From assembly GCA_036365455.1 (NCBI GenBank), contig JAWQUS010000008.1, positions 19,885,501 to 19,949,500 of the forward strand: 64,000 nt of DNA. Reading direction: 5' to 3'. Numbering within the stretch: position 1 is the first letter of the stretch; each line of letters starts with the position of its first letter. Position numbers and translations under genes: made by a program. This document shows, piece by piece, positions 43,282 through 54,538 of the stretch. This DNA comes from Macrosoma leucophasiata (lineage: Eukaryota; Arthropoda; Insecta; Lepidoptera; Hedylidae). The notes beneath the pieces were generated by a model. That model ran no database searches, was not told where the DNA came from, and saw only the letters and a list, made by a program, of their open reading frames with translations.

Positions 43282-43816
43282 ATTATACATAGATGCTATT
43301 TCGAATTTTATTTTGTAAACTTGTCCAATACTTTGTTATGTGGTGTTTCATTTTGAAGAAATATATGTTTTCTATGTTACCTTTCTACTATCTCATACTA
43401 AATATATGGGAGTGTATAATGTAATTTTTTTGGATTAAACACGCGACCATTTCATGAAATTCTCGATCATTTATTTTACAACGTGGACAATTTTACGATA
43501 TGTTTACGACATATGCCGATTCTGTAGACTCTACTCCACCTTCATATACTTTATAATTGCAAATGATGATAGCTACCCCATTTTAAGTGTCTGTTGATAC
43601 TAATCCCCTACTATCGCAGTCAAGCTTCCACTCATCGCACCGTCACAACTGGGTGCAAGTCATGAGAACTTTCATTGCTCGACATTTATAGCTCGATAGA
43701 GACCGCCCGTCGCGATCTTAACGCCAGTTGAGTGAGCTAAAGCTATGCTAAACAGTTAGCGGGTGAAAAAACTAGCGGCTGCTCACTCGAAAACCAAAAG
43801 TTTCATATTCACATAA
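43282..43816. other. Intronic sequence, nothing recognised
   Basis: 43640-43800 is non-repetitive and somewhat GC-richer; no coding frame. Confidence 0.35.
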
Positions 43817-44130
43817 TCTATACAAATAAATAAAATTTGGAGTGTCTGTTTGTAATATTAATTTAATCGCTTTTTTCTAAATGCATATTACGTAAACGCC
43901 ACGGTACATATGCCAAAAAAACATTTTTTACAATTTTTGTCTGTCTGTCTGTTTGTTGGGCTAATGTCGGGAACGGCTGGACCGATTTCGACAGGACTTT
44001 CACTAGCAGATAGCTTATGTAATAAGGAGTAACTTTAGCTACGTTTATACAAGCTGCGCCTACGACTTCGTCCGGGTAGTTATTAAACAATCATACATTT
44101 TTACGCGGACGACGTCGCGGGCACATCTAG
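43817..44130 (+). mobile_element. Helitron-like element (family I), full length
   Basis: TCTATACAAATAAATAAAAT start and GTCGCGGGCACATCTAG end. The last 90 bp form an inverted repeat (GCGCCTACGACTTCGTCCG / CGGACGACGTCGCGGGCAC). Confidence 0.65.
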
Positions 44131-44174
44131 TATAATAATATAATTGAATAAAGTTTTGAGTTGTATACTAAGTA

Positions 44175-44365
44175 TAATTTTTTTGTATGTAAGGAAGGTG
44201 GCAAATAACATAATAGCAGCTAACATCGGATGTCATCACTTTTGACATCTACATAGGTCAAAATGCAGATACGTTTCCACCACTGTGTCCTAAGTTTTTA
44301 TGTCTCTGTGTCTCTGTTTTACCATCTAACTACAACACAATGGTACTGAACATCCTTATGTGAGT
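44175..44365 (-). repeat. Bm1-like SINE, old fragment
   Basis: GGTCAAAATGCAGATACG and ACCATCTAACTACAACACAA identify it. Confidence 0.5.
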
Positions 44366-44390
44366 ATCGGACCCTTAGGTAGTTGCGTAC

Positions 44391-44639
44391 AGTATTCAAC
44401 AATTAATATTGCACATCGAGCCTGCGAAAGAGACGATTGGCTCGTTTCGACTTCATAAAGCGTTATCTCTGTTGCACACTGCCTAAGTAAGCACTGACAG
44501 TCCGGTATTGGTCAAAACTTGATCAAAATGGTCGACATACGTCAAATAGGTACAGTGCGAAGGAAATAACCAGACCCGAAATAAGCCGAAGTCTCTTTCC
44601 TAGGCTCAATGTGCAATGTTTATTGTTGAGCACAGTACA
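44391..44639. repeat. MITE (family P), best copy
   Basis: About 37-bp terminal inverted repeats ending in GTAC (ATTGCACATCGAGCC / GGCTCAATGTGCAAT). 249 bp; no reading frame. Confidence 0.7.
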
Positions 44640-45364
44640 TTTATTTACGCTAGGAGCTCTGCTCTTTTTAAATGCATTCTCCGCTCTCTTTTAGCCAACG
44701 GCTTATCTTTACAAATATATGCTATACATTGTAAAACACATTTTTACCCCACCGTAGTGAATTTATAAACTTGCGTTGCCCTCTGACCTCACGACTAATG
44801 GAAGTGTCTAATTAAATCAAAACCAGATCTAATTACATAAATCTGAATTATTTTTTCTTGGGATTTATTAAATATCATCATAATATAAGTAGGTATATGT
44901 AAAGTATTTTATTATGAATACCTTGTTAAATTTTTACGTACTTATTTTCACTGGCATGTGTTATTGCGAAAAATTGCAGTATTATAACAATTATTTATTT
45001 TATCAAGTTTCATATTTCTATATGCGTATGCATGTATTAATATTTTTATATGAAATTTATTCGTGTTCCTAGTTAATATTTTATCTGTACACATTCTACA
45101 AATATTTATTTTCTTACATTTTTTTTACATCTACAAGGATTATAAAAATAAAAAAAAATGCTTATGCAAATAAAAAAAATTGTGTGCCGCCGGCAGCGCG
45201 AACTGAAAGCTGCCGGTGGTTAGGGGCTCATAGATATTAACCTCCTAACAATATATCTCTTTGTATCTTTAATATTTTAAATTATAATCTTTTAGAACTT
45301 CAGATATTTTAATAATCCAATATAATTTCGACTTGCGGTGCATTATAATATACCTAAATAAAAT
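44640..45364. other. Intronic sequence, nothing recognised
   Basis: AT-rich; no coding signal. Confidence 0.35.
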
Positions 45365-45560
45365 AAATACGCTTACACTCACAGCCCCACACTAGATATA
45401 AACCTGTATCGTGGATGCCGTTGTACACATACAACACAAACACAAACGTCCAGACCCGAAACAAATACCTGTAGACCAAATAAATATTTGTCCCCATCGA
45501 ATCCGCGACCCTTCGAATCGAACGGGCGTCTCACACCGCTGGACTAACCGGGTCGTCATA
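45365..45560 (-). repeat. tRNA-headed SINE (family V), best copy
   Basis: Minus-strand head GACGACCCGGTTAGTCCAGC, T-arm-like GCGGATTCGATGGGG, body with AATATTTATTTGGTCTACAG and ATGCCGTTGTACACA type end. Confidence 0.7.
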
Positions 45561-46059
45561 CGTTAATCAAAACGCAACGTTCATTGCATCAAAACTAGAG
45601 AACTTTAAATTATAATTCTAGCGAGAAATGAAACAAAAGCAAACATTAAGCAGACACAAAGGGCACCTGAAAATATTCAAACGAACAGCGCACAATACGT
45701 CTAAAATTCCGCCAATTATATGGACAATAATCAAGATAGGGGAACGCGGCGCAGTGGTACAATTTATAAAAAATAAATAAAACCGACACAATACAGCCGC
45801 CGGGTGCGCTTTGTTCGAAACGAAATACGGAATGGACGAATTAAAAAGGATAAAACAATATGCACTGATGACAAATGACCAGTCTATTTTGGATCTTGTG
45901 ATGGCAACGTCAATGTTCTCGAATATTCTTCCGAAATTGGGGCAAGCCGCAACCCGGTCCGATTTACTTACGCTGTGGGCCAAATATGAGTAGGTAGATT
46001 AATTAACGTAGGTACCTACTAGTTTCTTTTCTAGAATAGACGTTATAGTTTTAAAGAAA
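45561..46059. other. Intronic sequence, no supported gene
   Basis: 45618-45993 is open on both strands for 60-120 codons, but neither product shows a motif, signal or splice context. Confidence 0.35.
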
Positions 46060-46175
46060 AACTTAAAAGAAAAATTTGACTTCAGACGGGACTCGAACCC
46101 GCGACCATTGGGATCACTAGTCCAGTCGCGTTTTTTTTTTTCTTTATAATATTTCATTTCCATTTATATTGCGAA

Positions 46176-46219
<44 letters not shown>

Positions 46220-46480
46220 TATCACGATTATTATATGGTATGAACGTATAGATGTCGCTACTACTTGGAATGCCATGGCAATATAATATAATGTGAAGGG
46301 AAAATTCGACACACAGCTGTGCACTTCGATAGCGCAGTTGGGCGAGCAATTGGACTAGTGTTCACAGTGGTCGCGGATTCGAGTCCCGCATGACGTGATT
46401 TTCTCCCAATTTTTTCTTCTAAAAAATTCACTTGCATATATAATTGCGAAAAATGCAATAAAATAAAACAGTCAGACGTT
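46060..46480. repeat. Head-to-head pair of tRNA-derived SINEs (family F)
   Basis: A minus-strand partial copy (46066-46130, GACTTCAGACGGGACTCGAA) faces a plus-strand copy (46316-46475, with GGATTCGAGTCCCGCATGACG). An (AT)n run at 46181-46220 lies between. Confidence 0.65.
46181..46220. repeat. (AT)n microsatellite
   Basis: About 17 uninterrupted units. Confidence 0.9.
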
Positions 46481-46899
46481 ATAGTTCTCAAATTTATCCT
46501 GAACTAGTTTGCTTCTCATCTATTGTTCACAAAATCATATTCGCTATTAACAAGCTAAAAGTATCTAGAAATTATTAGGTAAAATAAAAGAATGCATGGA
46601 TCCTTGACTTCATGGGATACTCACGATTCTTAAATATTTACCAAAAACGAATTTAATATAATATTTTATATCTTTTATAAAGATAAATATTGAGAACCGT
46701 CGTATTCTGAAAACTAATATCGATTAATAGTAATCAAAAGGATAAACAATTAACCTGTGAATCTCTGAATATTCTAATGTTCTATGTATAAGCCCATCAT
46801 AAAATATTACTACCCTACACCAAATACAAATCTGCATACATGTTTAAATCTCATTCTAAAGTTAATATACCTCAAAAGCAGAACAAACAGGTATTGGCC
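46481..46899. other. Intronic sequence, nothing recognised
   Basis: AT-rich; no coding signal. Confidence 0.35.
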
Positions 46900-47276
46900 A
46901 TTTGATTTCGCCAACGAAAGACTGGGAGATATCTCGCCGAAGAAAAAAGGCACAGAAAAGCACAAAGCATTCAATTTTCGCCAAACCATCGTCGGATAAG
47001 CTCGCTAACAGGCTGTCGTGGGCCACAAAGCCTCCTGATTACCAGCGCCGTCGGAGTCGTCATTATCTCCCGCCCACCTTGTTTATTTTTGTGAGATAAA
47101 GATTAGCCGGAGTGAGCCGGGATTGGCGCGGCGGGTTGTGAGGGCGCGATGGGCGGAGCTAGGGCGGGTCCGGGCCGGGAACCGCCCAGGGCCCGCGGTG
47201 GTGGCTGGTGACGAGTGTGTCGCCGCCGTGACGAGCGCCGCACGTACCGGTAACATGTCCACGCGCTGAGCCCGCC
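46900..47276 (+). promoter_or_regulatory. CpG-rich candidate alternative promoter and 5' UTR
   Basis: Repeat-free. 47100-47276 is strongly GC- and CpG-rich (GGGCGGAGCTAGGGCGGGTC; GGGAACCGCCCAGGGCCCGC) inside an AT-rich intron, directly before an ATG exon. A five-codon upstream frame starts at 47255 (ATGTCCACGCGCTGA). Transcription start unknown. Confidence 0.5.
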
Positions 47277-47352
47277 ATGCTCGATATCAAGGGGTCGGCC
47301 GACTACCTCAGTCGGTCGGGCACGTTTACCAACTTCTCGATGCTGTTTGCTG
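47277..47352 (+). CDS. Host gene, candidate alternative first coding exon
   Basis: ATG at 47277 opens 25 codons (MLDIKGSADYLSRSGTFTNF, then SMLFA) and stops exactly at a donor GCTG/gtgaat (GT at 47353), in phase 1. Joined to the acceptor at 54485 (phase 1) it reads on as D-ASYKSTWSTHATSQGSQ without a stop. Start context CCCGCCATGC is acceptable. A CpG-rich upstream block and clean splice logic support it; no homologue recognised. It would give an isoform lacking the exons at 2-308 and 11958-12041. Confidence 0.5.
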
Positions 47353-47600
47353 GTGAATATGCTTTTTTTTTAATCTGTGACGTGCTGTGAAGTGCTGTGC
47401 TTGTGGTTGCTGGTGGCTCGGTTATGGTTGCCCCTAGATTTGTATCGGTTTGACGTTGTCGCTTGATGTTACGCGAGGATGTTGACTAGGCTATGTGAAT
47501 CTGTAATAGGAAAGCGTGAACATGCTCTTTTAATTGCAGCTCGTATAAGTTATAGATCCAGTTTACTATAGTGAAACTATATATTATTATATTATAGGTA

Positions 47601-48109
47601 CTAGCTGACCCGACAAACTTCGTATTGCCTCAGAATGAAATAATGTGTCAAAGGTTTGATAGATACGGACTATTTGTATGGAAAAATAAAATTGTGGTTT
47701 CTACTATTTCCCTTCAATTTCTTCATATTTTCTTACCTTTTAAACCGTTCATGGGCTTTCAGAAATAATTCAAAACTAAAATTAACCAAATCGGTGGAGC
47801 CGTTCTCGAGTTTTAGCGAGACTTACGAACAGCAATTATTTTTTATATATGTACTAGCTGACCCGGCAAACTTCGTATTGCCTCACAATAAAATAATGTG
47901 TCAAAGGTTATCAATCAAACGGACTATTTGTATGGGAAAATGACATTGTGTTTTTAATTACTTCTCTTCAATTTATTCACGTTTTCTTTTCTTTTAAACC
48001 TGTCCTGGACTTTCAAAAATCATTCAAAACCAAAATTAGCCAAATCGGTCCAGCCGTTCTCATGTTTTAGCGAGACTAACGAACAGCAATTGATTTTTGC
48101 ATAATTAGA
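47601..48109 (-). mobile_element. Two head-to-tail Helitron-like elements (family H)
   Basis: 47601-47850 and 47854-48109. On the minus strand each ends GCCGGGTCAGCTAG-type (first copy GTCGGGTCAGCTAG) and the distal one starts TCTAATTATGC. About 80% identical to each other. Confidence 0.65.
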
Positions 48110-48447
48110 TGTAGATAAAATGTTTAGTTATTTCAGTTCGAAAAACAAGTGGAATAAGGATATCTTACAATTTAAAAGCAAGGATGTAATGCGTTATCCA
48201 ATTGTCAAATAAAATAGAATACCTAAACAGATCTATTTAAATTTACTTTTAGGTAAACTTAACTCTATTTAACTTTAAAAACAAAATGATTATTTTTACT
48301 AGTACACGTATTAGTACCAACAGTACTAGAAATAAATAGAAATTCTTGAAGTTCAAATAGTCGAATAAGTTAAATCTTAGTTAATAATAATCTAACCTAT
48401 AACTTATTTGCAAATAAGTAAGTTAGTTAGTTAGTTTTAGTTTTTTT
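48110..48447. other. Intronic sequence, nothing recognised
   Basis: A short (GTTA)n at 48421-48435; otherwise AT-rich. Confidence 0.35.
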
Positions 48448-48743
48448 ACTGGTGGTAGAGCTCCAGTGACGGAGCTCGCGGGCGTAGGCACCACCGCATT
48501 ACCTAATATACTTGCCGCTAAATGGTAGTGTTTAACACTATCGTATTCCGGTCAGGTGGTAATGTACGGCCCTGTAATTTCCGGCACAGAGGCATAAGAC
48601 CTTAGGCCTCAGGAGTGGCAACGCATCTGCATTTTGACCTTGGTCTTTGTGTGGGTGTCTATAGGCTGCAGTCATCACTTAACATCAATGTGAACTGCAT
48701 GCTTGTTTACCACTTCCATTACATAAAAAAAAAAAAAAAAAAA
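48448..48743 (+). repeat. Bm1-like SINE, near-consensus copy
   Basis: ACTGGTGGTAGAGCTCCAGT to TTACAT plus 19 A. The long tail and consensus sequence suggest a recent insertion. Confidence 0.85.
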
Positions 48744-48754
48744 GTTATAGGTAA

Positions 48755-49053
48755 GGGGTTTGTCTGTGTCTGTATTAACTATTGATGCAGTCAGAGAGAG
48801 GTCCCACCGAATATAACCCATTACAAAGTAATGGGTTATATAAGCGTACGCCCCACTGCTGGGCTAGTGTCTCTATCCTTTTTGGGGGGAGGCCTGGAGC
48901 TTACTCCACCACGCTGCTCCAGTGGGGATTGGTGGAGATACGGGTTAGTGGCCAACCCGCTGTCGGATGTTTTTAAACCGCCTATAAGGCCTCCGACAAG
49001 GTTTAACGACTGCTATCTATCGATAGCATCCGGGACCGACGGCTTAACGTGTT
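48755..49053 (-). repeat. LINE scrap plus 5'-truncated 5S-type SINE (family D)
   Basis: 48755-48830 matches about 20895-20970. 48845-49053 is the 3' two-thirds of family D in minus orientation. Confidence 0.6.
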
Positions 49054-49506
49054 ACATAACGTACTAACGTTGAACTATCACATACCAGGTTAAAAATGAA
49101 AACATATTATTTGGTCAAACATATTATAGTATCAAGATCGTGAAAACACTGCCTACTAACGACTTCAACGGTATTCATGACCGTCGTCTGTACGAGTACA
49201 TCGACAGACTCTACTTCAGCATTTTGTCATTATCAAATCATCGTTTCAAACTGTTTTTTTTAGCTGTTTCTGTTTCTCTCAATATTTGTATTAAATTGCT
49301 TTTCTTATATGTTTGTGTTTTCACAGTAACATTATTTTGTCTTGGTAGTATAATCGATTTTTTTTTATAGTTATGACATATCACAAGACACGGGCTTATT
49401 TGCTCTCTTTCTCGCACATTTTAATACTTTTTTGTATTTCCGCGACTATTTTTTTATAAAAACTAATGCGAATAGGACCTACCTAATTGATTGTACAGAA
49501 GATACC
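49054..49506. other. Intronic sequence, no supported gene
   Basis: A 76-codon hydrophobic frame at 49140-49370 lies on AT-rich DNA and has no other coding sign. Confidence 0.35.
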
Positions 49507-49690
49507 CAGTGATTCCCAAAGTGGTAAGGTGGACCCCCTGGGATCCATGGGAGACTCGATCGGGGACTACGTAGACGTGAATAAAAATTGGAAATATGGG
49601 CATGTGATATAAATGCAGAAAAGAGAGGGGGTCCACCGAAATCAGAAAAAAAATTAAAGGGGTCTACAAAAAATGGTTTGAGAACCTCTG
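49507..49690. mobile_element. Non-autonomous hAT-type element, old copy
   Basis: CAGTGATTCCCAAAGTGG and GTTTGAGAACCTCTG termini match 9921-10251 in inverse orientation; no surviving TSD. Confidence 0.65.
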
Positions 49691-49863
49691 ACCTACACCT
49701 ATATACAACTATTCATAATATCTAAAAGTTATTTAAAACACCAACTATTAATATTAAAACGAAGTATTAACTATTATTTATTATCCCAATTTGGTTCAAA
49801 TTCTTGTCGGTATAATCAAATAATAATACGTATAATTATAGTCCAATTCGTTTTTCTCTTAAT

Positions 49864-50043
49864 CTATATAAATTACGTGTCAGTGTTTGTCCGCGATGGA
49901 CTCCTAAGCTACTTAACCAATTTTAATCAAACTTGTACACCGTGTGCAGTTTGATCCAACTTACCAGATAGGATAACGTACATCTTAATTTATAGTTACA
50001 ATATTATGTAAGTACCTGTGAAGCCGGTTCGGGCCGCACGTAG
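49864..50043 (+). mobile_element. Helitron-like element (family S), degraded
   Basis: TATATAAATTACGTGTCAGT start; GGGCCGCACGTAG end. See 40870-41063. Confidence 0.5.
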
Positions 50044-50362
50044 TTTATATAATATAATATTTTGAATACAAAATGAAACCGAAATTGAAAACAACTGCGA
50101 ATAAAAATTGAAATTAAAAAAAAAAAAAAAAAATTGAAGCTGTGTGAAAGTTATGTTAAGATTTTTTACATTTTTAATTTTTATTGCTTAGTAACAGTAC
50201 GATACAATTATTGCAAAAGGTACATAACAGCGCGTTCACACAGCCACTTATCGTTTCGATCAAATACAGGAACCCGTTTAATGACGTATGTGTTTCTATG
50301 GCCGTCTTCACACTAAATATAACTAATACTAAACTGATACAGTAATACGGCAAAAAAGCTAT
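50044..50362. other. Intronic sequence, nothing recognised
   Basis: A 16-A run at about 50117; otherwise unremarkable. Confidence 0.35.
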
Positions 50363-50640
50363 ACTGGTGGTAGAGTTCCAAGAGTAGGAGGGCGTAGGCA
50401 CCACCGCATTACCTAACCTATCTGCCGCTAAATGGCAGTGTTCAGCACTATCGTATTCCGGTTAGATGGTTAATGTATGGCCCCGTAATAATTATCACAG
50501 CGACATAACACCTTAGGTCTCAGTGGTGGCAACGCATCTGCATTTTGACCTCTGGTTTTTAGGTAGATGTCTATAGGCTAAAGTCATCAGTTAACATCAC
50601 TGTGAGCTGCATGTTTGTTTACCACCTTGCTTACATAAAA
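50363..50640 (+). repeat. Bm1-like SINE, diverged subfamily
   Basis: Same subfamily as 14584 (TTAGATGGTTAATGTATGG). Ends CTTACATAAAAA. Confidence 0.7.
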
Positions 50641-51089
50641 ACATCATTACCATCCGAAGCCGACTTACCGAAAAAGACACACTAACTAAAATTCCTGGCG
50701 CTTTATGCCAGGATTATGGCAGCTCGATTCATGTAAGGTAAGAGCTCTCGTCCCTCAATTATGCCTCTCCCTAGCATCGAGGTGTGACTATAAAGTGTCA
50801 TAAGCAATTATTCAAAGCAATGCCATTTTTGTCTGTAGAACTACAGAAGTAGATACATGCAAGTGAAGAATAAAAAAGCACTTGGTGTTTATTTTTTGTA
50901 ATATATAATTTAACTCTAAATAGTCTTTCAAATATATAAAATTCTCTTGTCACAGTGTTTGTAACAATATTCCTTAAAAAAAGCTCTTACTGAGTTTGTT
51001 GGGTACCAGAGTTCTTCTCAGTAATGACTGCACTTGGAGCTCTGCTAAGTGAACAACTTTGATCATGACGTATAAGTTTTTCTTTTTCT
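50641..51089. other. Intronic sequence with a Helitron-like scrap
   Basis: ATATATAAAATTCTCTTGTC at about 50933 belongs to family Y. Nothing else seen. Confidence 0.35.
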
Positions 51090-51265
51090 TCATCATCATC
51101 ATCATCATCATTTCAGCCAAAATACGTCCACTGCTGAACAAAGGCCTCCCCCAAAGAATGCCACAACGAACGGTCCTGGGCCGCCCTCATCCAGCGATTG
51201 CCCGCGACCTTCACCAGGTCGTCGGTCCATCTTGTGGGAGGCCTGCCTACGCTTCTTTTTCTTAA
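51090..51265 (-). repeat. LINE 3' end with (GATGAT)n tail
   Basis: The plus strand reads (ATC)n then CAGCCAAAATACGTCCACTG, CAAAGGCCTCCCCCAAAGAA. A common lepidopteran LINE tail in minus orientation. Confidence 0.6.
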
Positions 51266-51865
51266 TTTATCTTAATTGAAGGAATTGAATTTTTTTGTGA
51301 TAATGATATTTTAACTAAGTACTTTAATTCTAATTGTTATTTACTATTAATGTGAATAACCATTAAATACTATATTTAATGGTTATTCCACTCACTAATT
51401 TATGATTTCTTAGATATTTTGAAAGTATCTGTAAATATCTATTGGAAATAAAAATATTTTCTTTCTTTCAAATCCTCCGAAACGGCTGGGCCGATCATTA
51501 TGAATTTTTATGTAAATATTTGGTAGGAATGCGAATAGGTTGTAGTAAAATTGTAAAATTAATTAGTTTTTAAAGTTTCTTACAATAAGTATTCATTTAA
51601 TGTAACAAACGTAACAACGTATCTTTTAAAAATATACCAGCCGAATTGAGAACCTCCTCGTTTTTGAACTCGGTTAAAAAAATATATAGAAGAGCGATTA
51701 CGTAAATACCAAGGTTAAATGAAGTTCATGGAGAGTCTATGAATTTTGATTGCAACGTTTTAGTGATGGATTTGTAGTGAGGTGACCGGTCACTGACTGT
51801 GTCACATAATGTATTGATTTATTTATGAATTCCAAACATATTTTTGTTGAAATACTGTGATCAAG
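51266..51865. other. Intronic sequence with one hairpin
   Basis: Perfect 16-bp-stem hairpin GAATAACCATTAAATA at 51354-51388. Repeat scraps at 51473 and 51645. Confidence 0.45.
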
Positions 51866-52078
51866 AAGACCAAGACTGACCTACCATGACCAAATAGATC
51901 GAGTTCTGTCTGATGGCGGGGTCAAAAGTCTTAGGAATCGGCGTGCATGTATGAAGAGAATGATGAAGGTAGAGGAGGCACGAGAGGTATGTCAGGACTG
52001 ATATCTGGCGCTGTACACTCTCTGCCTACCCCGTTAGGGACCTGGCGTGAAGATACATACATACATATACGAGTATAT
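51866..52078 (+). pseudogene. LINE ORF C-terminal fragment (family U)
   Basis: Decayed copy of the segment at 62888: GGAAGACCAAGACTGACC, AGGAGGCACGAGAG, TATCTGGCGCT. No intact frame. Confidence 0.5.
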
Positions 52079-52119
52079 ACTGTGATCAACATACACTATC
52101 AATCTATCCTATTACTTTG

Positions 52120-52345
52120 CCTGCAGATATGTCTTTTATCAGCTGAAAGATGTCCATTGCTGAGCCAAAGCCCCCCATTAAGGGGTATGCCATAATCCCC
52201 ACGCTTGATATGCGGATTGGCGATCACAGTGGCAGTAATTTTATCGCAGGACACTGGTGCCCATCTTGCATAATTGCACTTACTACGACTGCCCCATTGG
52301 AATGGTTTAACCGCCAATGTTCGGTTAACTGACTGCACTAGTGGA
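52120..52345 (-). repeat. LINE-tail-like repeat (family E), best copy
   Basis: AAGATGTCCATTGCTGAGCC, GCCATAATCCCCACGCTTGA, TGCCCCATTGGAATGG. Confidence 0.6.
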
Positions 52346-53517
52346 AGAATTCTCCACCACTTGTAGGTACAGCCGTCACATTAAGCCTAAACAAAACAAA
52401 AAATAATATGTTTACAAAAATTACAAAAATATTTTAAACCAATCTCTTGTGATATATAAGTATATCTTATATTTCTTAGCAACTCTTTTACATAGTATTG
52501 ATCTGAATAATATTTGTAAATGACGTCAGCAGCGAAGTTTGTGAATAATATAAGGTCAATTTAAAATGTATGTTATTCAAAGACTATTTTAGATAATGTA
52601 TTCTACCAACTTTGGTCGGATAAAATTGGTTTCCGATGCCTTTATAGGAAATGTAAAATTGTAGATGGGCACAGTACCTACGAATAAATAAAAGTGTACC
52701 TGTATACTTATTTTAAAAAAGGGGACAGTTTTGTATGTATCTTCCTCCAAGTGCCTTACGAGGTTTTCATATGATAACTCGCATAGGAAATCTAGCTGAT
52801 GCAGTAATATAGTTAAATAAATAAGTTAAGTAGGTATGCATAGAAAAACTTTTTTTTTTTGTTAAATACGTCAATTGTAGGAGGCAGTCCAGAAAAACTC
52901 ATGATAATAAAATCGAGCGGGTATATATATTAGATTCGATTTCTATGATTATTATAGACTCAATACTGTAAGAATCCAGCATAGTTTACATGTAAGCCAG
53001 TTAAGTGAGCACTGTAAGGAAATGCGCGTTGAGGGGGGAAGCGCTGCCCTTTTGTAAAAAGTTATAAATCACATTTATTTTTCCTTTAGAAAATTAGGCA
53101 CTTAATATTATTTGCTCGCTCTCTTAAATCTTGGTTTTATGAGCGACTGGTGCCTGAAATAGGTCTTTGAATGAAACCTGTCCTGTCACCAGACTCTCGC
53201 CCGAAAACTGTTTTTAATACAATAAGCAGCTGGTATCGAATGTAATACTTATTCAGCTAAGGGATTCACATGTATAGCATTTAACAGTAACGGAACAATA
53301 AGTCCAAACAAATGAGTTGCAAAGCATACGTGAAAAATCTTTACACAATAGAAGGAATAATAAAGCAACTACCTATGTGTGTGTGTGTTGGTGATGGCTG
53401 ATGATGATGAGATGGATGACGTAGAAATATCTCACAATAAATTAAATGTCTGTCAAATAAAAACGGAATCAGCGGGTGTATGTCAATTATGGCACATGGA
53501 ACTCGGAAATCCTGGTG
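52346..53517. other. Intronic sequence, nothing recognised
   Basis: AT-rich and repeat-poor; no coding frame. Confidence 0.35.
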
Positions 53518-53757
53518 AAGAGCGCCAGATATCTCGGTCTCGACTCAACTCCCGTGCTTCTTCTATATTCATCATTCTCGTCATACCTGCAATAAAGAAA
53601 GAAAGAAAATATTTTTATTTCGAATAGATCTTTACAGATACTTTCAAAACGTCAAGATGCATGCCCGCCGATTCCTAAGACTCTTGACGTCCTTCAGACA
53701 GTAGTCGACCTTTTTGGCCAAGTTAGGTCAGTCTTAGTCTTCCTGGGCGTCTGCAAA
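53518..53757 (-). pseudogene. LINE ORF C-terminal fragment (family U), interrupted
   Basis: The minus strand reads EEARELSRDRDIWRSS (53518-53565). About 70 bp of AT-rich sequence splits it from the upstream part (53655-53757). Confidence 0.5.
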
Positions 53758-54484
53758 CGTCCACTATTATATTTTGTATCAGAGAGGCAAAACAAATTAG
53801 GCCTTAGGCCTGGCAACGCATCTGCAGGTTAGGCTGTATCTAATATTCACTTTCCATCAAAATAATTTCCAGTCAAATAATTTTCCAGCTCGCTCACATC
53901 TGTGATACATTAATTCTACAGTGTATCGAAATTCGACATACATTTTTTTTATCTCTCTCATATTTAAGATGTCTGACCTACAAGCAGATTCCTTGCCACA
54001 TGGACATATTTTGTTCTTTTTGGTTGATTTTCCCTCGACCTCAATATAAGTAGGTTTTAGGACATCCGAGCCGGACAACATTAAATTTTGTTTTGAATCA
54101 AAGCTTAATGGTTGTGTTTACAATGCGTATTGATTAGGGATTGAAGCTCACAAACATTTTGGGAATGAAGTTAGGTACTTATCGTGACTTGCGGCAGAAA
54201 CTCATGAAAAAACTAAAAACATACGAAAAATACAAAGAAAAAGATTACGATCGGTTCCGCTCGTTTATCGACCTACAAAAGCCCCTTATCTATTTTTCAT
54301 TTACTTTTGATGTAATTTGGTCAGCTTATAATTGATGTGTGTTTAGAATACTTATTATTTGAAAAAAAAAACGATATAGGTAGTTTAAATCTCTTTTTTA
54401 TTAGTAGACTTAGTTTTGTAATTATGTCTTTGCCTTACAAATAGTCTGTCTACCGGCTTTCTAAGTGTTTTTTTTTTGTTGCAG
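53758..54484. other. Intronic sequence before the exon
   Basis: A Bm1-like scrap (AGGCCTGGCAACGCATCTGC) at about 53804. Open frames at 53857-54335 show no motif. Confidence 0.35.
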
Positions 54485-54538
54485 ATGCATCATATAAAAG
54501 TACGTGGTCTACACATGCAACTTCACAGGGTTCACAAG
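54485..54538 (+). CDS. Host gene, 54-nt cassette exon
   Basis: Strong acceptor (T10-GTTGCAG) and donor ACAAG/gtatga (GT at 54539). Phase 1 on both sides, open in that phase: D-ASYKSTWSTHATSQGSQ, 18 codons. Ser/Thr-rich like the exon at 11958. Can join either that exon or the alternative first exon at 47277. Continues to exons beyond the window. Confidence 0.65.

Larger units (their letters stand above)
12042..54484 (+). other. Host gene intron of about 42.4 kb
   Basis: From gtgagt at 12042 to a strong acceptor (T-run then ttgcag) at 54484. It contains the DRC11 gene, a candidate internal promoter and dozens of repeats. Confidence 0.6.

Noticed and set aside
45618..45993. Overlapping frames of 121 codons (minus) and 60 codons (plus)
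   Set aside because: No start context, splice site, motif or composition supports either; overlapping open frames on both strands are usual by chance.
53379..53627. 82-codon acidic frame (MADDDEMDDVE within it)
   Set aside because: Half of it is antisense LINE sequence and the rest low complexity.
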